From assembly GCA_020524525.2 (NCBI GenBank), contig CP129018.1, positions 2,732,115 to 2,796,114 of the forward strand: a stretch of 64,000 nucleotides of DNA. The letters are read 5' to 3'. Below, in pieces: positions 8,560-17,804 of this stretch (positions are counted from its first letter, which is position 1; each line of letters opens with the position of its first letter). Source of the stretch: Bacillus tianshenii (lineage in GTDB: Bacteria > Bacillota > Bacilli > Bacillales > Bacillaceae_N). Below the pieces are notes generated by a model, which was not told where the DNA came from, did not search any database, and was given only the letters and a program-made list of their open reading frames with translations. Position numbers and translations under genes: made by a program.

Positions 8560-9576
8560 ATGAAAAAATTTAGCTTATCTATCATCGCTTTTATTTTACT
8601 ATTTGCAATGGCCGGTTGTGGGGGCGGTGAAGGCAGCGGAGGAAAAGAATTTGTAAACGTTGCTACTGCTTCAACTGGCGGTACCTATTATCCAATTGGA
8701 ACTGGTATGGCAAACCTTTGGTCGAAAAAACTAGGGGAAGAAGGAATTAAAGCGTCTGCCCAAACGTCCGCAGGTTCAGTTGAAAATATTGATCTCTTAC
8801 GTAATGAAGAAGCACAATTTGCTATTCTTCAAGGTCTAATCGGTGCCCAAGCCTGGACTGGTAAAGGTTCATTTGAAGGTAAAAAATACGAAGGGCTTCG
8901 TTCAGTCTCAATGCTTTGGCCAAACGTAGAACACTTCGTAGTTCAAAATGATGTCGTTAATACAGGCACCATTGAAGATATTGAAGGGTTAAATTTTTCA
9001 ACAGGTCCACAAGCAAGTGGAACGGAAAAATCTACAAAAGTCATTATGGAAGGTATCGGTCTTTCATTTGATGATATTAACCAAGACCATTTAGGTTATA
9101 GTGATGCAGCCTCAGCGCTAAAAGACGGAAGAATTGAAGGGGCATCTACTCCAGCAGGTGTTCCAGTAACAGCTGTTACAGACCTCTATGCAAGCGGAGC
9201 AGATGTAACTGTTCTTGATATTACAGACGAACAGTTGAAATCAATTAACAAACAATTCAACACGTGGTATCGCTATGAGATTCCTGCTGAAACATACACT
9301 GGTCAAACAGAAGTCATTAACACAATTGCTCAGCCAAACTTCCTTGGGACAAGCAGTGAAATGAGCAAAGACCTCGTCTATAAATTAACAAAAACATTAT
9401 TTGAGAACTTAGAAGAAGAAATGTATCCCGTTCATAACAGTGCAAAAAATATTAAGCTAGAGTCAGCTTTAAAAGGTCTGCCTGCTCCTCTACACCCAGG
9501 TGCGTATAAATATTATAAAGAAGAAGGATTAGAAATTCCTGAAAACCTTATTCCACCTGAAGAAAAAGAAGAATAA
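8560..9576 (+). CDS. TRAP transporter solute receptor, TAXI family (lipoprotein)
   Basis: 338 residues from the ATG at 8560 (AGGAGGAATGAGC upstream; an earlier in-frame ATG at 8509 lies inside the regulator gene). A lipobox (AMAGCGGG) is followed by the TAXI hallmark ATASTGGTYYPIGTGMANLW and ASAQTSAGSVENIDLL. The family delivers carboxylates such as glutamate or 2-oxoglutarate to a sodium-coupled membrane component. Its partner permease is next but is frameshifted. A hairpin with a T tract at 9584-9620 follows and may keep receptor mRNA in excess over permease mRNA. Confidence 0.9.
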   Translation: MKKFSLSIIAFILLFAMAGCGGGEGSGGKEFVNVATASTGGTYYPIGTGMANLWSKKLGEEGIKASAQTSAGSVENIDLLRNEEAQFAILQGLIGAQAWTGKGSFEGKKYEGLRSVSMLWPNVEHFVVQNDVVNTGTIEDIEGLNFSTGPQASGTEKSTKVIMEGIGLSFDDINQDHLGYSDAASALKDGRIEGASTPAGVPVTAVTDLYASGADVTVLDITDEQLKSINKQFNTWYRYEIPAETYTGQTEVINTIAQPNFLGTSSEMSKDLVYKLTKTLFENLEEEMYPVHNSAKNIKLESALKGLPAPLHPGAYKYYKEEGLEIPENLIPPEEKEE

Positions 9577-9583
9577 TTCTCAG

Positions 9584-9620
9584 ATGAATAGACAGTGTTC
9601 ATGCTGTCTATTCATTTTTT
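9584..9620 (+). terminator. Intercistronic terminator-like hairpin in the TRAP operon
   Basis: Perfect 12-bp stem ATGAATAGACAG/CTGTCTATTCAT (9584-9595 with 9604-9615), followed by TTTTT. It lies between the receptor gene and the permease ribosome binding site. It probably acts as a partial terminator or 3' mRNA stabiliser for the receptor message. Confidence 0.65.
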
Positions 9621-9650
9621 AAAGAAACTCCCTTGAAGGAGGAAGAACCT

Positions 9651-11593
9651 ATGGCGAAGCAAAAGAAAAAAGTTGTTGACCGTGAAGCAGGCGGAGCTCG
9701 CGAGGTTACTGGGACACGAGGGAAGATTATCAGTATCATTGCGATTGCTTTCTCACTAGTGCAAATTTACATGAATAGTATTGGTACGATGCAAGAAATC
9801 TATCGAAATGCCATCCATTTAACTTTCTTATTTGTGCTAGGGTTTCTCATGTTTCCGGCCACATCTAAATCTGCGAAAGATCGATTTTCAATATTTGATA
9901 TCCTGTTAGCTATCTTAGGCATTGCAGGCGGTTTGTATATTGTTTTCTTCTACCAAGATATTCATGGTGTAAGAAATTCACAGGCAATTTTGCAAGATTA
10001 CGTATTTGCAGTGCTTGCGATTGTGCTTACACTTGAAGCCGCCAGACGAACAATTGGTTTATTTGTGCCTTTGCTTTCAATTTTTGCAATTATTTATGCA
10101 TTATATGGTCCATACTTCCCTGGTATGTTTGCACACGCTGGATTTTCAGTAGAGCGATTATTATTCCGAATGTATATGACAACAGAAGGCTTACTCGGGA
10201 TGACAATTGCCATTTCATCAACATATATTTTCTTATTTATCTTATTCGGGGCTTTTTTGCAAAAAAGCGGTGCTGCTCAATTATTTAATGACTTATCTAC
10301 AGCTATTGCTGGACGATATCGTGGCGGCCCTGCAAAAGTTGCCGTTGTTTCAAGTGGGATGATGGGGATGTTAAATGGTAGTGCTGTTGCGAATGTAGCA
10401 ACCACAGGCTCTTTTACCATTCCATTAATGAAAAGTATCGGCTATAAACCTCGCTTTGCAGGTGCTGTCGAGGCTGCTGCTTCGACAGGTGGAATGATTA
10501 TGCCGCCAATTATGGGGGCTGCGGCATTTATCATGGTCGGTTTCCTCGGTGTTCCGTATTCGACTATTTTGATTGCCGGAATTGTACCTGCTCTGCTTTA
10601 TTATATTTCAATTTTAATTATGGTAGATATTGAAGCAAAGCGGTTAGGTCTTAAAGGATTGTCTAAAGAGATGATTCCTCGTGTTTTCTCTGTCTTAAAA
10701 GCACGCGGTGCTCTCCTTCTACCAATTATTATCGTAGTTTGGGCGCTAATGACAGGAAAAACACCTCTCTACGCAGGGTTTATAGGTATTATCAGTACAA
10801 TTGTTGCAAGCTGGTTCAATAAGAAAACACGCATTGGTATTAAAGAGTTATTCCAAGCACTTGAATTAGGTGCCAAAGCAGCTGTTCAAGTCGGTATTGC
10901 AACTGCCTGTGGTATTATTGTCGGTGTTGTTGCGATGACAAGTGTCGGCTCTACACTTGCTTATAACATTACGCAAATTTCTGGCGGCATGCTGCCTGTT
11001 ACGTTGATTCTAATTATGGTGACTTCTATTGTCTTAAGCCTTGGGGGTTACCATCAACGGCACTCTATATTATCGTTGCCGTAACAGCTGCGCCTGCCCT
11101 TGTGGAGATGGGGATTAATCCAGTTGCCGCACACTTCTTTGTCTTCTTCTTCGGTGCGATGTCGAATGTAACACCACCTGTTGCACTAGCCTCGTTCACG
11201 GCTGCTGGGGTTGCCGGTTCAGATCCGATGAAGACAGGGTGGACAGGATTGAAGCTCACATTAGCTGGGTTTATCATCCCATTCATATTCGTTTACAACC
11301 CGATTTTACTTCACCAAGGTCCGAATGCAGACGTACTATGGAAAACATTTCTTGCAATCGGAACAGCCATTATCGGTGTCTATGCGCTTGCAGTAATGCT
11401 TTCAAACTTCTTAAATATTAAATTGTTAGTCTACGAGCGTATTGCCTACGGTATTGCGGCCTTCCTATTAATTGTCCCAGGTTGGTTAACAGACCTCATT
11501 GGAATTGGTTTATTTACACTACTGACAATCACGCATATTATTCGAGCTAACAAGCACAAGGCACGAGCAGGAAATGAAATTAATGCCTATTAA
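9651..11593 (+). pseudogene. TRAP transporter fused permease (4TM/12TM, TAXI type), frameshifted
   Basis: Frame one runs from the ATG at 9651 (AAGGAGGAAGAACCT upstream) to 11084. The remainder continues in another frame to 11593, with EMGINPVAAHFFVFFFGAMS and VTPPVALASFTAAGVAGS belonging to the same family. The break lies at 11041-11051, exactly in the conserved DctM-type LGMGLP motif: frame one reads LSLGG, and the other frame continues LPSTALYIIVAVTAAPALVE. Losing four bases of the expected LGMGLP coding would give this sequence. One extra G in the five-G run would also restore the frame, as LGGLP. Joined, the protein has about 645 residues, normal for fused TAXI permeases. It is either a recent pseudogene or a sequence error. 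Confidence 0.85.
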
Positions 11594-11600
11594 ATAGAGT

Positions 11601-11633
11601 AAAAGCAAGCGGACTTGACCGCTTGCTTTTTTT
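11601..11633 (+). terminator. Bidirectional terminator after the TRAP operon
   Basis: 12-bp perfect stem AAAAGCAAGCGG/CCGCTTGCTTTT with a 6-nt loop and T tract. It serves the rightward TRAP operon and, from the other side, the end of the leftward nos operon. The stem is the same as in the hairpin at 18462-18493. Confidence 0.9.
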
Positions 11634-11634
11634 G

Positions 11635-12531
11635 CTAGAATACTTTGATGTTTAATGTACCAACCTGAGAAACAAGTAATTCCTCGTATTCTTTCTGTGC
11701 TAACATGTTTACTTCATTTTGTTGCGATTGAGGGTTTTCTTCCTTCACTTTATTCACAACATCCTCTTGTACCTTTCTTGTAATAAGAATGGCTTCGTAT
11801 TGTTGATGTTCTTTGTTCCAAAACTTTTCTTCCCCGTACTCTTGAATCAACTGTTGAGCTACTTCACTCTTAGCATATTGTTGTTTTACTTCTTTCACTG
11901 CCGCTTCTATTTCCTTCGGTTCTGCTGTATATCCTTTCTCTTCTCCAAGTAACTTTGCAGCTTGTAAACGAATGATCTGTGATAATAATGTATTACGATT
12001 GTCTAATACCTCTCGCTGCTGTTCCCAATATCGTAATGCTTCATCTAGCTCTGCACCACTGTATTGTTTGCGATCAGCTTCTTCATACATTGCAATTTGA
12101 ATTTCATTAATGACCCGGTAGAAATCAAGATCCTCTTTCGTTATCTCTTGGTCATTTACAAGCGCGACGCCGTTTGCTTTTTCTGCCTCAAATGTTAGTA
12201 CCGTTTCTGTTTCTTGTTCGCCATCTTTCATCGTTACGATTGCTTCCCATTCTCCTGCCATCGGTAAAACAATTTCACCTATATAAATACCTGCGTCTTG
12301 TTCTTTTAATTGGACTTTTAAATCATCATGATCCATTTTTGTCATTTCCAGAACAGCTTCAACTTCAAGACCCTTCACTTCATTGCCCTCTTCCTTAACC
12401 GATACAACAAGTTGCGAAGCTTCTCCATCTTTAAAGTAAGGAGCTTGTTCTATTTTTGCACTCCAATTCGGTGCACTGTTACACCCAGCTACAATTATCA
12501 TTAATGAAAGAAGCATGAATAACTTTTTCAT
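11635..12531 (-). CDS. Lipoprotein with YtkA/FixH-like and SurA-like regions, last gene of the nos operon
   Basis: 298 residues from the ATG at 12531 (GGAGGAAATTAAT upstream; an earlier ATG overlaps that site). It has a lipobox (IIVAGCNS), then a domain of about 100 residues resembling YtkA/FixH-like proteins (VLEMTKMDHDDLKVQL, AGIYIGEIVLPMAGEWEAIV). After this comes a charged helical region starting VNDQEITKEDLDFYRV that resembles SurA/PpiC N-terminal chaperone helices. No peptidyl-prolyl isomerase core is evident. It follows nosF by 1 bp, where many nos clusters carry the copper chaperone nosL. A role in copper delivery or folding of NosZ outside the membrane is inferred. The MTKMDHDD segment offers possible copper ligands. 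Confidence 0.7.
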   Translation of the reverse strand: MKKLFMLLSLMIIVAGCNSAPNWSAKIEQAPYFKDGEASQLVVSVKEEGNEVKGLEVEAVLEMTKMDHDDLKVQLKEQDAGIYIGEIVLPMAGEWEAIVTMKDGEQETETVLTFEAEKANGVALVNDQEITKEDLDFYRVINEIQIAMYEEADRKQYSGAELDEALRYWEQQREVLDNRNTLLSQIIRLQAAKLLGEEKGYTAEPKEIEAAVKEVKQQYAKSEVAQQLIQEYGEEKFWNKEHQQYEAILITRKVQEDVVNKVKEENPQSQQNEVNMLAQKEYEELLVSQVGTLNIKVF

Positions 12532-12532
12532 A

Positions 12533-13198
12533 TTAATTTCCTCCATTTGTCATTCGAGTTGTAAATTCTTCAGTTGTATATTTCGTTATCATTCCATTTT
12601 CTAAATACGCTACATGTGTACAAACCTTTTGAATCTCATCTAAATGGTGAGATGAAAGCAAGATTGTTTTATTTTCAAGAGACTTTAATATATTTAAAAC
12701 TTCTATTCGTCCTATTGGGTCCAACCCACTTGTAGGTTCGTCTAGAATGAGGATTTCGCTGTCATAATAGAGCATTACTGCAAGCCCTAAGCGTTGAAGC
12801 ATTCCTTTCGAATACTCACTAATCATCTGTTCTCGCTCTTCCCACAAACCAACTGAACGAAGAGCTTGTTCTATTTTCGTTTCTTCAATTTTTGAACGTT
12901 CAAGTGAAGCAAAGAATTTCATGTTTTCTAACCCTGTTAAATGCGTGTATAGCTGAAATTTTTCTGGTAAATAGGCTACATGTTTCTTCCAATCTTTTTT
13001 GTGAAGAGAGATGCCATTTAAATGAACACTTCCATTCTTCACTGGGAGTATGCCTAGCATCGAATGAATCAAAGTCGACTTCCCGGCTCCGTTCCGACCG
13101 ACTAATGCACATAATTCATTTTTTCCAATTGTAAAATTCACATTTTCAAGTACTTTTTTCTTTCGATATGATTGAGAAAGGTTTTTCACCTGAATCAT
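12533..13198 (-). CDS. nosF: ABC transporter ATP-binding protein NosF
   Basis: 221 residues. Walker A GRNGAGKST, signature YSKGMLQRLGLA and Walker B ILILDEPTSGLDP are intact. With NosY it forms the ABC complex that, together with NosD, is needed to assemble the copper-sulfur CuZ centre of NosZ. The start overlaps the nosY stop by 4 bp. Confidence 0.9.
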   Translation of the reverse strand: MIQVKNLSQSYRKKKVLENVNFTIGKNELCALVGRNGAGKSTLIHSMLGILPVKNGSVHLNGISLHKKDWKKHVAYLPEKFQLYTHLTGLENMKFFASLERSKIEETKIEQALRSVGLWEEREQMISEYSKGMLQRLGLAVMLYYDSEILILDEPTSGLDPIGRIEVLNILKSLENKTILLSSHHLDEIQKVCTHVAYLENGMITKYTTEEFTTRMTNGGN

Positions 13199-13992
13199 CT
13201 TTGTCCCCTCCTCGCTCCAACAAATACCGCTAATTCAAAAGGAATAACTGTCCATACGAATAAATCAACGAATAAAAACTTGCTAGGTGACATCCACACT
13301 AATTTCTCCATTAGCCTGGACATATGTTCAAGAGATAGAACACCAAGCGACGATTGTAAATGAAATGGTAATGTGTGTAACGGATCAAGAAAAAATAAGA
13401 TGGAGAAACTCATAATATTTTCATAAGATACGGCTGGTAAATAATAAAGAAAAATAAGATCAATAAGGAAAACAAACAGAAACCATGTAAAAATATTGGC
13501 ACCGACTAATTGCATCTTTGTTTGACAAACCGTTCCAAGTAATAACCCAATTTGATTAAAAATTACGATAAACACAAGCATTGTACCGATGAAACTAAAG
13601 AAGTGCGGAAGGGTAAATAAGTAAAATACTTTCATAGGAACAGCAAGGAGGACATACATCCCTATAATCGTTCCTGCGATGACGCTATGGATTGCGAAAC
13701 CTTTCTTGATTAGAAAACTACGATAATTTTCTTTTTTTGTTGTAATAATCATTAATGTTTTTAATTCTTTCTCTTGAAGCACTGAAAATGATGCTAAGAA
13801 CAAACACAGTAATGGAATGATATACACATTCATTTCGTACAAGGAAAGAAGTAAAACTTGAAAACTATTCTCAAGGGGCAATGTACGCGTTTCTAAGAAG
13901 ATAAATAGAGATAGCAGAAGGACAATTCCTAATGCAAGCCATAGACCTTTCCCTCTCGATTGTTCTTTCCATTCTTTCCATATATACATCAT
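13195..13992 (-). CDS. nosY: ABC transporter permease NosY
   Basis: 265 residues with about six hydrophobic segments (for example GLWLALGIVLLLSLFIFLE near the N-terminus) and the ABC-2 permease layout. The motif FSVLQEKELKTLMI, with its EKE signature, is typical of NosY-type permeases. It overlaps nosD upstream and nosF downstream by 4 bp each, so the three are translationally coupled. Confidence 0.88.
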   Translation of the reverse strand: MMYIWKEWKEQSRGKGLWLALGIVLLLSLFIFLETRTLPLENSFQVLLLSLYEMNVYIIPLLCLFLASFSVLQEKELKTLMIITTKKENYRSFLIKKGFAIHSVIAGTIIGMYVLLAVPMKVFYLFTLPHFFSFIGTMLVFIVIFNQIGLLLGTVCQTKMQLVGANIFTWFLFVFLIDLIFLYYLPAVSYENIMSFSILFFLDPLHTLPFHLQSSLGVLSLEHMSRLMEKLVWMSPSKFLFVDLFVWTVIPFELAVFVGARRGQR

Positions 13993-15299
13993 GATCGATA
14001 TCTCCTTCTACTTAATAGAAATCCTCCTCCTGTGAAAATTCCTAGCAGTATGACTACGAAAGCCGTCATTGACCGCTCGGAGGACATGATTGGATGCCGG
14101 TCCTCAAACATCACTTCTTGCTTGTTCGTCCATTCGTTCATCTTTTCATACAAATGAATGGCTGGACTTTCTAAAAACAAATACGCTAATTCATTCTCTT
14201 CAACTAACTTATATAAGGAGGATTGACCTTTAACTGAATAGTCACCGATTTCATCGTGGTCAAGATCTAGCAACGAGACCTCTGTACCCCAATCATTTCC
14301 CCGTCCATTTTCCGACCATTTGTTTGCTGCCTTACCTCCTAAAACTAATACAGAAGCCGTGTTACCCGAGAAATGATTCTCTGTAAATGTTTGGTTCTGG
14401 GAACTGGCCCATAATTCAATGCCGATTTGATTTTGAAACACGTCATTCTTTCTTATATCATTGCTTTGAGATTGGTCGATATAGATTCCTCTTTGATTTT
14501 GATAGAACTTATTGCTTTCAACACGGTTTTCATTTGCAGCTTGTAACAACAGTCCAAATGAACGCGTACCTTGATTTAGTGCAAATTCATTATTTTTCAG
14601 GATATTCCCCTTAGACTGCATAATCGCTGCCCCGCCAATATTGAAGCTGAAGCGATTGTCTGTAAATACATTTTCATTTGAGTACATATAGTGTAGCCCA
14701 TAGCGTGTATGCTGAATGTCATTTCCAATTATTTCATTACTATCAGAGTAATCAAAGAACATCCCATCTCGTGTCTCTTTTATCGTATTATTTTTCAAGA
14801 GATTTTGGTTTGAATAATAAAGGTGAAGACCGTTTCCTTGACCTGCAACTTCTCCTTTATGAAGGCCTGTAACATCAACACCACTAACTTCGTTCTGATG
14901 CGCTTGACTTAAATAGACACCGTGAAAGGAATCTGTAATCGTAATATCACGCACAGTATTGTGATTATCCATTACCTTAATGCCAGCATATTCTTCCTTA
15001 GAGTTGCGGTCTTGCCCACTATGTGTCACTGTGAAATTTTCTAAAACGACGTTCTGAGCTTTGACAGTAATGACATTATGTGTTCCATCACCTTTTATAA
15101 CAGTGCCTTCAACGCCACGTAATGTGATAGACTTTGTGATTACGATATTTCCTTCATACACTCGAGCCTCTAACTGCAAGGTTTTGTTTTTAGGTGTACG
15201 ATTGATTAGCGTTTGTAAAGATGTTTCTTTTGCATACATATGGTTCGGAGTCAGGGTGAAAACGACTACTAGCCCTAACAAGATAAACAACCGATTCAT
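13989..15299 (-). CDS. nosD: Nitrous oxide reductase maturation protein NosD
   Basis: 436 residues from the ATG at 15299, which overlaps the preceding stop as ATGA. It has a Sec signal peptide (MNRLFILLGLVVVFTLT), then a right-handed parallel beta-helix built of repeated units containing N-x-I/F (LYYSNQNLLKNNTIKETRDG, YSDSNEIIGNDI). The C-terminal membrane anchor (FVVILLGIFTGGGFLL) ends in arginines. NosD is the extracytoplasmic partner of NosFY for CuZ maturation. The C-terminal anchor fits a Gram-positive cell, which has no enclosed periplasm. Confidence 0.92.
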   Translation of the reverse strand: MNRLFILLGLVVVFTLTPNHMYAKETSLQTLINRTPKNKTLQLEARVYEGNIVITKSITLRGVEGTVIKGDGTHNVITVKAQNVVLENFTVTHSGQDRNSKEEYAGIKVMDNHNTVRDITITDSFHGVYLSQAHQNEVSGVDVTGLHKGEVAGQGNGLHLYYSNQNLLKNNTIKETRDGMFFDYSDSNEIIGNDIQHTRYGLHYMYSNENVFTDNRFSFNIGGAAIMQSKGNILKNNEFALNQGTRSFGLLLQAANENRVESNKFYQNQRGIYIDQSQSNDIRKNDVFQNQIGIELWASSQNQTFTENHFSGNTASVLVLGGKAANKWSENGRGNDWGTEVSLLDLDHDEIGDYSVKGQSSLYKLVEENELAYLFLESPAIHLYEKMNEWTNKQEVMFEDRHPIMSSERSMTAFVVILLGIFTGGGFLLSRRRYRS

Positions 15300-15859
15300 T
15301 TCTTTCGTTCCTTCCACAGCGGCAAAACTAATAAGATAAAAGCAATTCCGATTAAATAAGAACCATATGTGAAATAACTATTTGTTACAAAGTTCGCTAA
15401 TGTGTTCTCCCCAAAAACTGGTGGTACAAACGGTTCGATTGTAATCGGCGCGTTAGGAGCAAGATTTGTTCCAAAGTCTGTTAACCAACGATGGATATCA
15501 TAGATACCTAAAATACCGCCAATCGCAAATAGGACAATTAAAGCATATAGAAGACCTTTTCGACCAATGGCCGCTGTTGCAAATGCTAATGCCGCCATTA
15601 TACCGATAATGAAAGGTAAATATTGAAGCTCTGGAAAGCTTTCCTCACTAAATGGCTTCATTCCAATGTAATGGTTCAAGCCATTAATAATCTCAATTTC
15701 TCCTTCCATCTTGTTTGGATAAACGATAATATCCAAGCCTTCTGGATATTGAGGAGCAGTGAAATTCATTCCCCACCACGGAAAAAATAGAGACATGGCA
15801 ATTAAACATCCAGCAATTGCGACGAATAGACGAGAAACACTTGATAGTTTGCCAGCCAT
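15296..15859 (-). CDS. nosB: NosB-like membrane protein of clade II nos clusters
   Basis: 187 residues with four or five hydrophobic segments (LFVAIAGCLIAMSLFFPWW, FIIGIMAALAFATAAIG, LYALIVLFAIGGILGIYD, LIGIAFILLVLPLW). It lies directly downstream of nosZ and overlaps nosD by 4 bp, the position occupied by nosB in clade II nos clusters. Its biochemical role is not established. The assignment rests on position, size and topology. Confidence 0.72.
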   Translation of the reverse strand: MAGKLSSVSRLFVAIAGCLIAMSLFFPWWGMNFTAPQYPEGLDIIVYPNKMEGEIEIINGLNHYIGMKPFSEESFPELQYLPFIIGIMAALAFATAAIGRKGLLYALIVLFAIGGILGIYDIHRWLTDFGTNLAPNAPITIEPFVPPVFGENTLANFVTNSYFTYGSYLIGIAFILLVLPLWKERKK

Positions 15860-15885
15860 TTCCTCTCACTTCCTTTAATGGATTT

Positions 15886-15915
15886 AAAGGGGCATCGTAA
15901 TGGATACCCCTTTAT
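15886..15915 (-). other. Intercistronic stem-loop between nosZ and nosB
   Basis: Arms AAAGGGG and CCCCTTT with partly paired flanks lie a few bases past the nosZ stop. No strong U tract follows on the minus strand. It may raise nosZ mRNA stability relative to the downstream maturation genes. Confidence 0.5.
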
Positions 15916-15920
15916 TGTTG

Positions 15921-17789
15921 TTAATTTTTCGGTTTAACAAGGAAGTAACCTGTCATCTCTTGATGAAGTGCTGAGCAGAAGTTTGTGCAATACAATGGGA
16001 ATGTACCAGCTTTGTCAGCTGTGAATTCAATTGTATTTGTTTGTCCAGGCTGTACTTCCATATTCAAGTCATAACGGTTAATCGCAAAACCGTGTGTAAT
16101 ATCTTGATCCAAATCAATGTTTGTAAGGTGGATGTATACTTTATCGCCTTCATTTACTTCAATCACATCTGGGCGTTTTGCTTTTGCATCGAAGATAAAC
16201 TTAGAACGCATTGCAATTCCATATACATGAACTTCATTACCTTTACGTTCAATCCGTGTATCTTCTTGCTTCCATACTGAGTTCTCACGCTTCTCTTCTT
16301 TCGGATAAATTTTCAATGGGTCAAGTTTGTCTGCTTTAATGATTTGCGCATAGTGTGGCTCAGGGTTAACTGGCGCTGACTGAATAACTTCCATCTTTTC
16401 GCCAGAAAGATCAATCAATTGCATAGATTCTGGATGAGATGGACCTACTGATAAATAACTATCTTTTGCAATCTTATTAAGAGCGACGAGATATTTACCA
16501 TCTGGGTCAACAGTGTCACCTTCAGCAGCTACTGAGTGACCTGGTGAATATTGAACAGGTACACGATCTAGCGTTTCACCTGTAGACGGATCCCATTTCA
16601 CGATTTCAGATGAGATGAACATCGTTGTATATGCCATACCTTTGTCATCAAATTGTGTATGAAGTGGTCCTAATGCATTTTCAGGGTCTACTTCACGCTC
16701 TACAACAGAATCATAATTCAAGACTGGAATACCATCTTTTTCGCCAGCAAAATCTTGTTGCTCAATTGCTTCGAATGCTTTTTCAAAAGAGAATACTGTC
16801 ATCGCTGGTGCTAATTTACCTGAAGCAATGAATCGCTCACCATCAGGTGTTACATCTACTCCGTGTGGAGATTTTGCTACAGGAACAAGATAGATACCGC
16901 CTTTATGCTTTTCAGGGAAAATCATTTTTTGTCCTGTTACTTCATCATATTGTCCGTCTTGAACCATCTTCTCAAGCTCTTTCCAGTTGAAAAGGACGAT
17001 ATAGTCACGGTCTGCTTGAGATGCGTTAATTTCTAAGTTCGTTGTTGCTTCTTCTGTATTATAGGTTGTAATAACAGCCCAATCTTTTGATACTCCTTTA
17101 CCAGCATCAGATAAGTCATAAGACCAAGGTGGTAAAGCAACTTGCCATTCAACATTCAGCTTTTCTTTTTGCTCGTCAAATTTTACTGCTGACATAATTC
17201 CTTTGTATGTTTCGCCATACTCATCTAACGGAGCATATTCACTAGCAATCGGAACAGCAAAACGTGTTGGCAAGAACATGTACTCTGTATTTTCAGTAAC
17301 GAACATTGCACAGTGTGGGCCGCTTGTATTTGGTACATCGATAATATCTTTAACTGTAAAAGTCTTCAGATCCATCGCAGCTGCGCGGCTGTTTCCTACA
17401 TCTGTAGCAAACATCCATTTTCCATCATAATCCCCATTTGTTTCAGAAAAGGCTGGATGATGAAGGTCTCCCCACGTATAATCACCCATTAATTCTTTCG
17501 TATGTTTATCAAATCCATACCCTGTTGCTGAATCTGGTGAAAAGACAGGCACTGTACGAATGTGACGCATAGAAGGCACGCCATAAATGAACATTTGACC
17601 TGAGTGACCACCTGACGCAAATAAGTAATATTCATCTTTTTCGCCAAATGGCACATATACCTTTTCTGCATTTGTATTTTTAGCATTTGCTTGACTAGTT
17701 GTAGTTGCTGGAGAGAAATTACCAAATAAAACGGTTGATAACACTACACCAGCAGCTATTCCTGATACAGCTGAAATGATTTTCTTCAT
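15921..17789 (-). CDS. nosZ: Nitrous oxide reductase NosZ, clade II (Sec-exported)
   Basis: 622 residues from the ATG at 17789; an in-frame GTG 9 bp upstream lies inside the GGAGGTG site. The N-terminus (MKKIISAVSGIAAGVVL) is a Sec signal without a twin arginine, which defines clade II. CuZ ligand segments are visible in the propeller: GDLHHPAF, SGPHCAMF, KSPHGVDV, LGPLHTQF, SPGHSVAA and EPHYAQII. The C-terminal cupredoxin has the CuA motif CTNFCSALHQEM. The enzyme reduces N2O to N2 outside the membrane, probably fed by the adjacent anchored cytochrome c. No key ligand appears missing. Confidence 0.97.
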   Translation of the reverse strand: MKKIISAVSGIAAGVVLSTVLFGNFSPATTTSQANAKNTNAEKVYVPFGEKDEYYLFASGGHSGQMFIYGVPSMRHIRTVPVFSPDSATGYGFDKHTKELMGDYTWGDLHHPAFSETNGDYDGKWMFATDVGNSRAAAMDLKTFTVKDIIDVPNTSGPHCAMFVTENTEYMFLPTRFAVPIASEYAPLDEYGETYKGIMSAVKFDEQKEKLNVEWQVALPPWSYDLSDAGKGVSKDWAVITTYNTEEATTNLEINASQADRDYIVLFNWKELEKMVQDGQYDEVTGQKMIFPEKHKGGIYLVPVAKSPHGVDVTPDGERFIASGKLAPAMTVFSFEKAFEAIEQQDFAGEKDGIPVLNYDSVVEREVDPENALGPLHTQFDDKGMAYTTMFISSEIVKWDPSTGETLDRVPVQYSPGHSVAAEGDTVDPDGKYLVALNKIAKDSYLSVGPSHPESMQLIDLSGEKMEVIQSAPVNPEPHYAQIIKADKLDPLKIYPKEEKRENSVWKQEDTRIERKGNEVHVYGIAMRSKFIFDAKAKRPDVIEVNEGDKVYIHLTNIDLDQDITHGFAINRYDLNMEVQPGQTNTIEFTADKAGTFPLYCTNFCSALHQEMTGYFLVKPKN

Positions 17790-17804
17790 TTTCAGCACCT
17801 CCGA

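Noticed and set aside
12174-12398. Plus-strand open frame inside the nos lipoprotein gene
   Set aside because: Leucine/proline-rich mirror frame of an acidic coding sequence, without a start signal.
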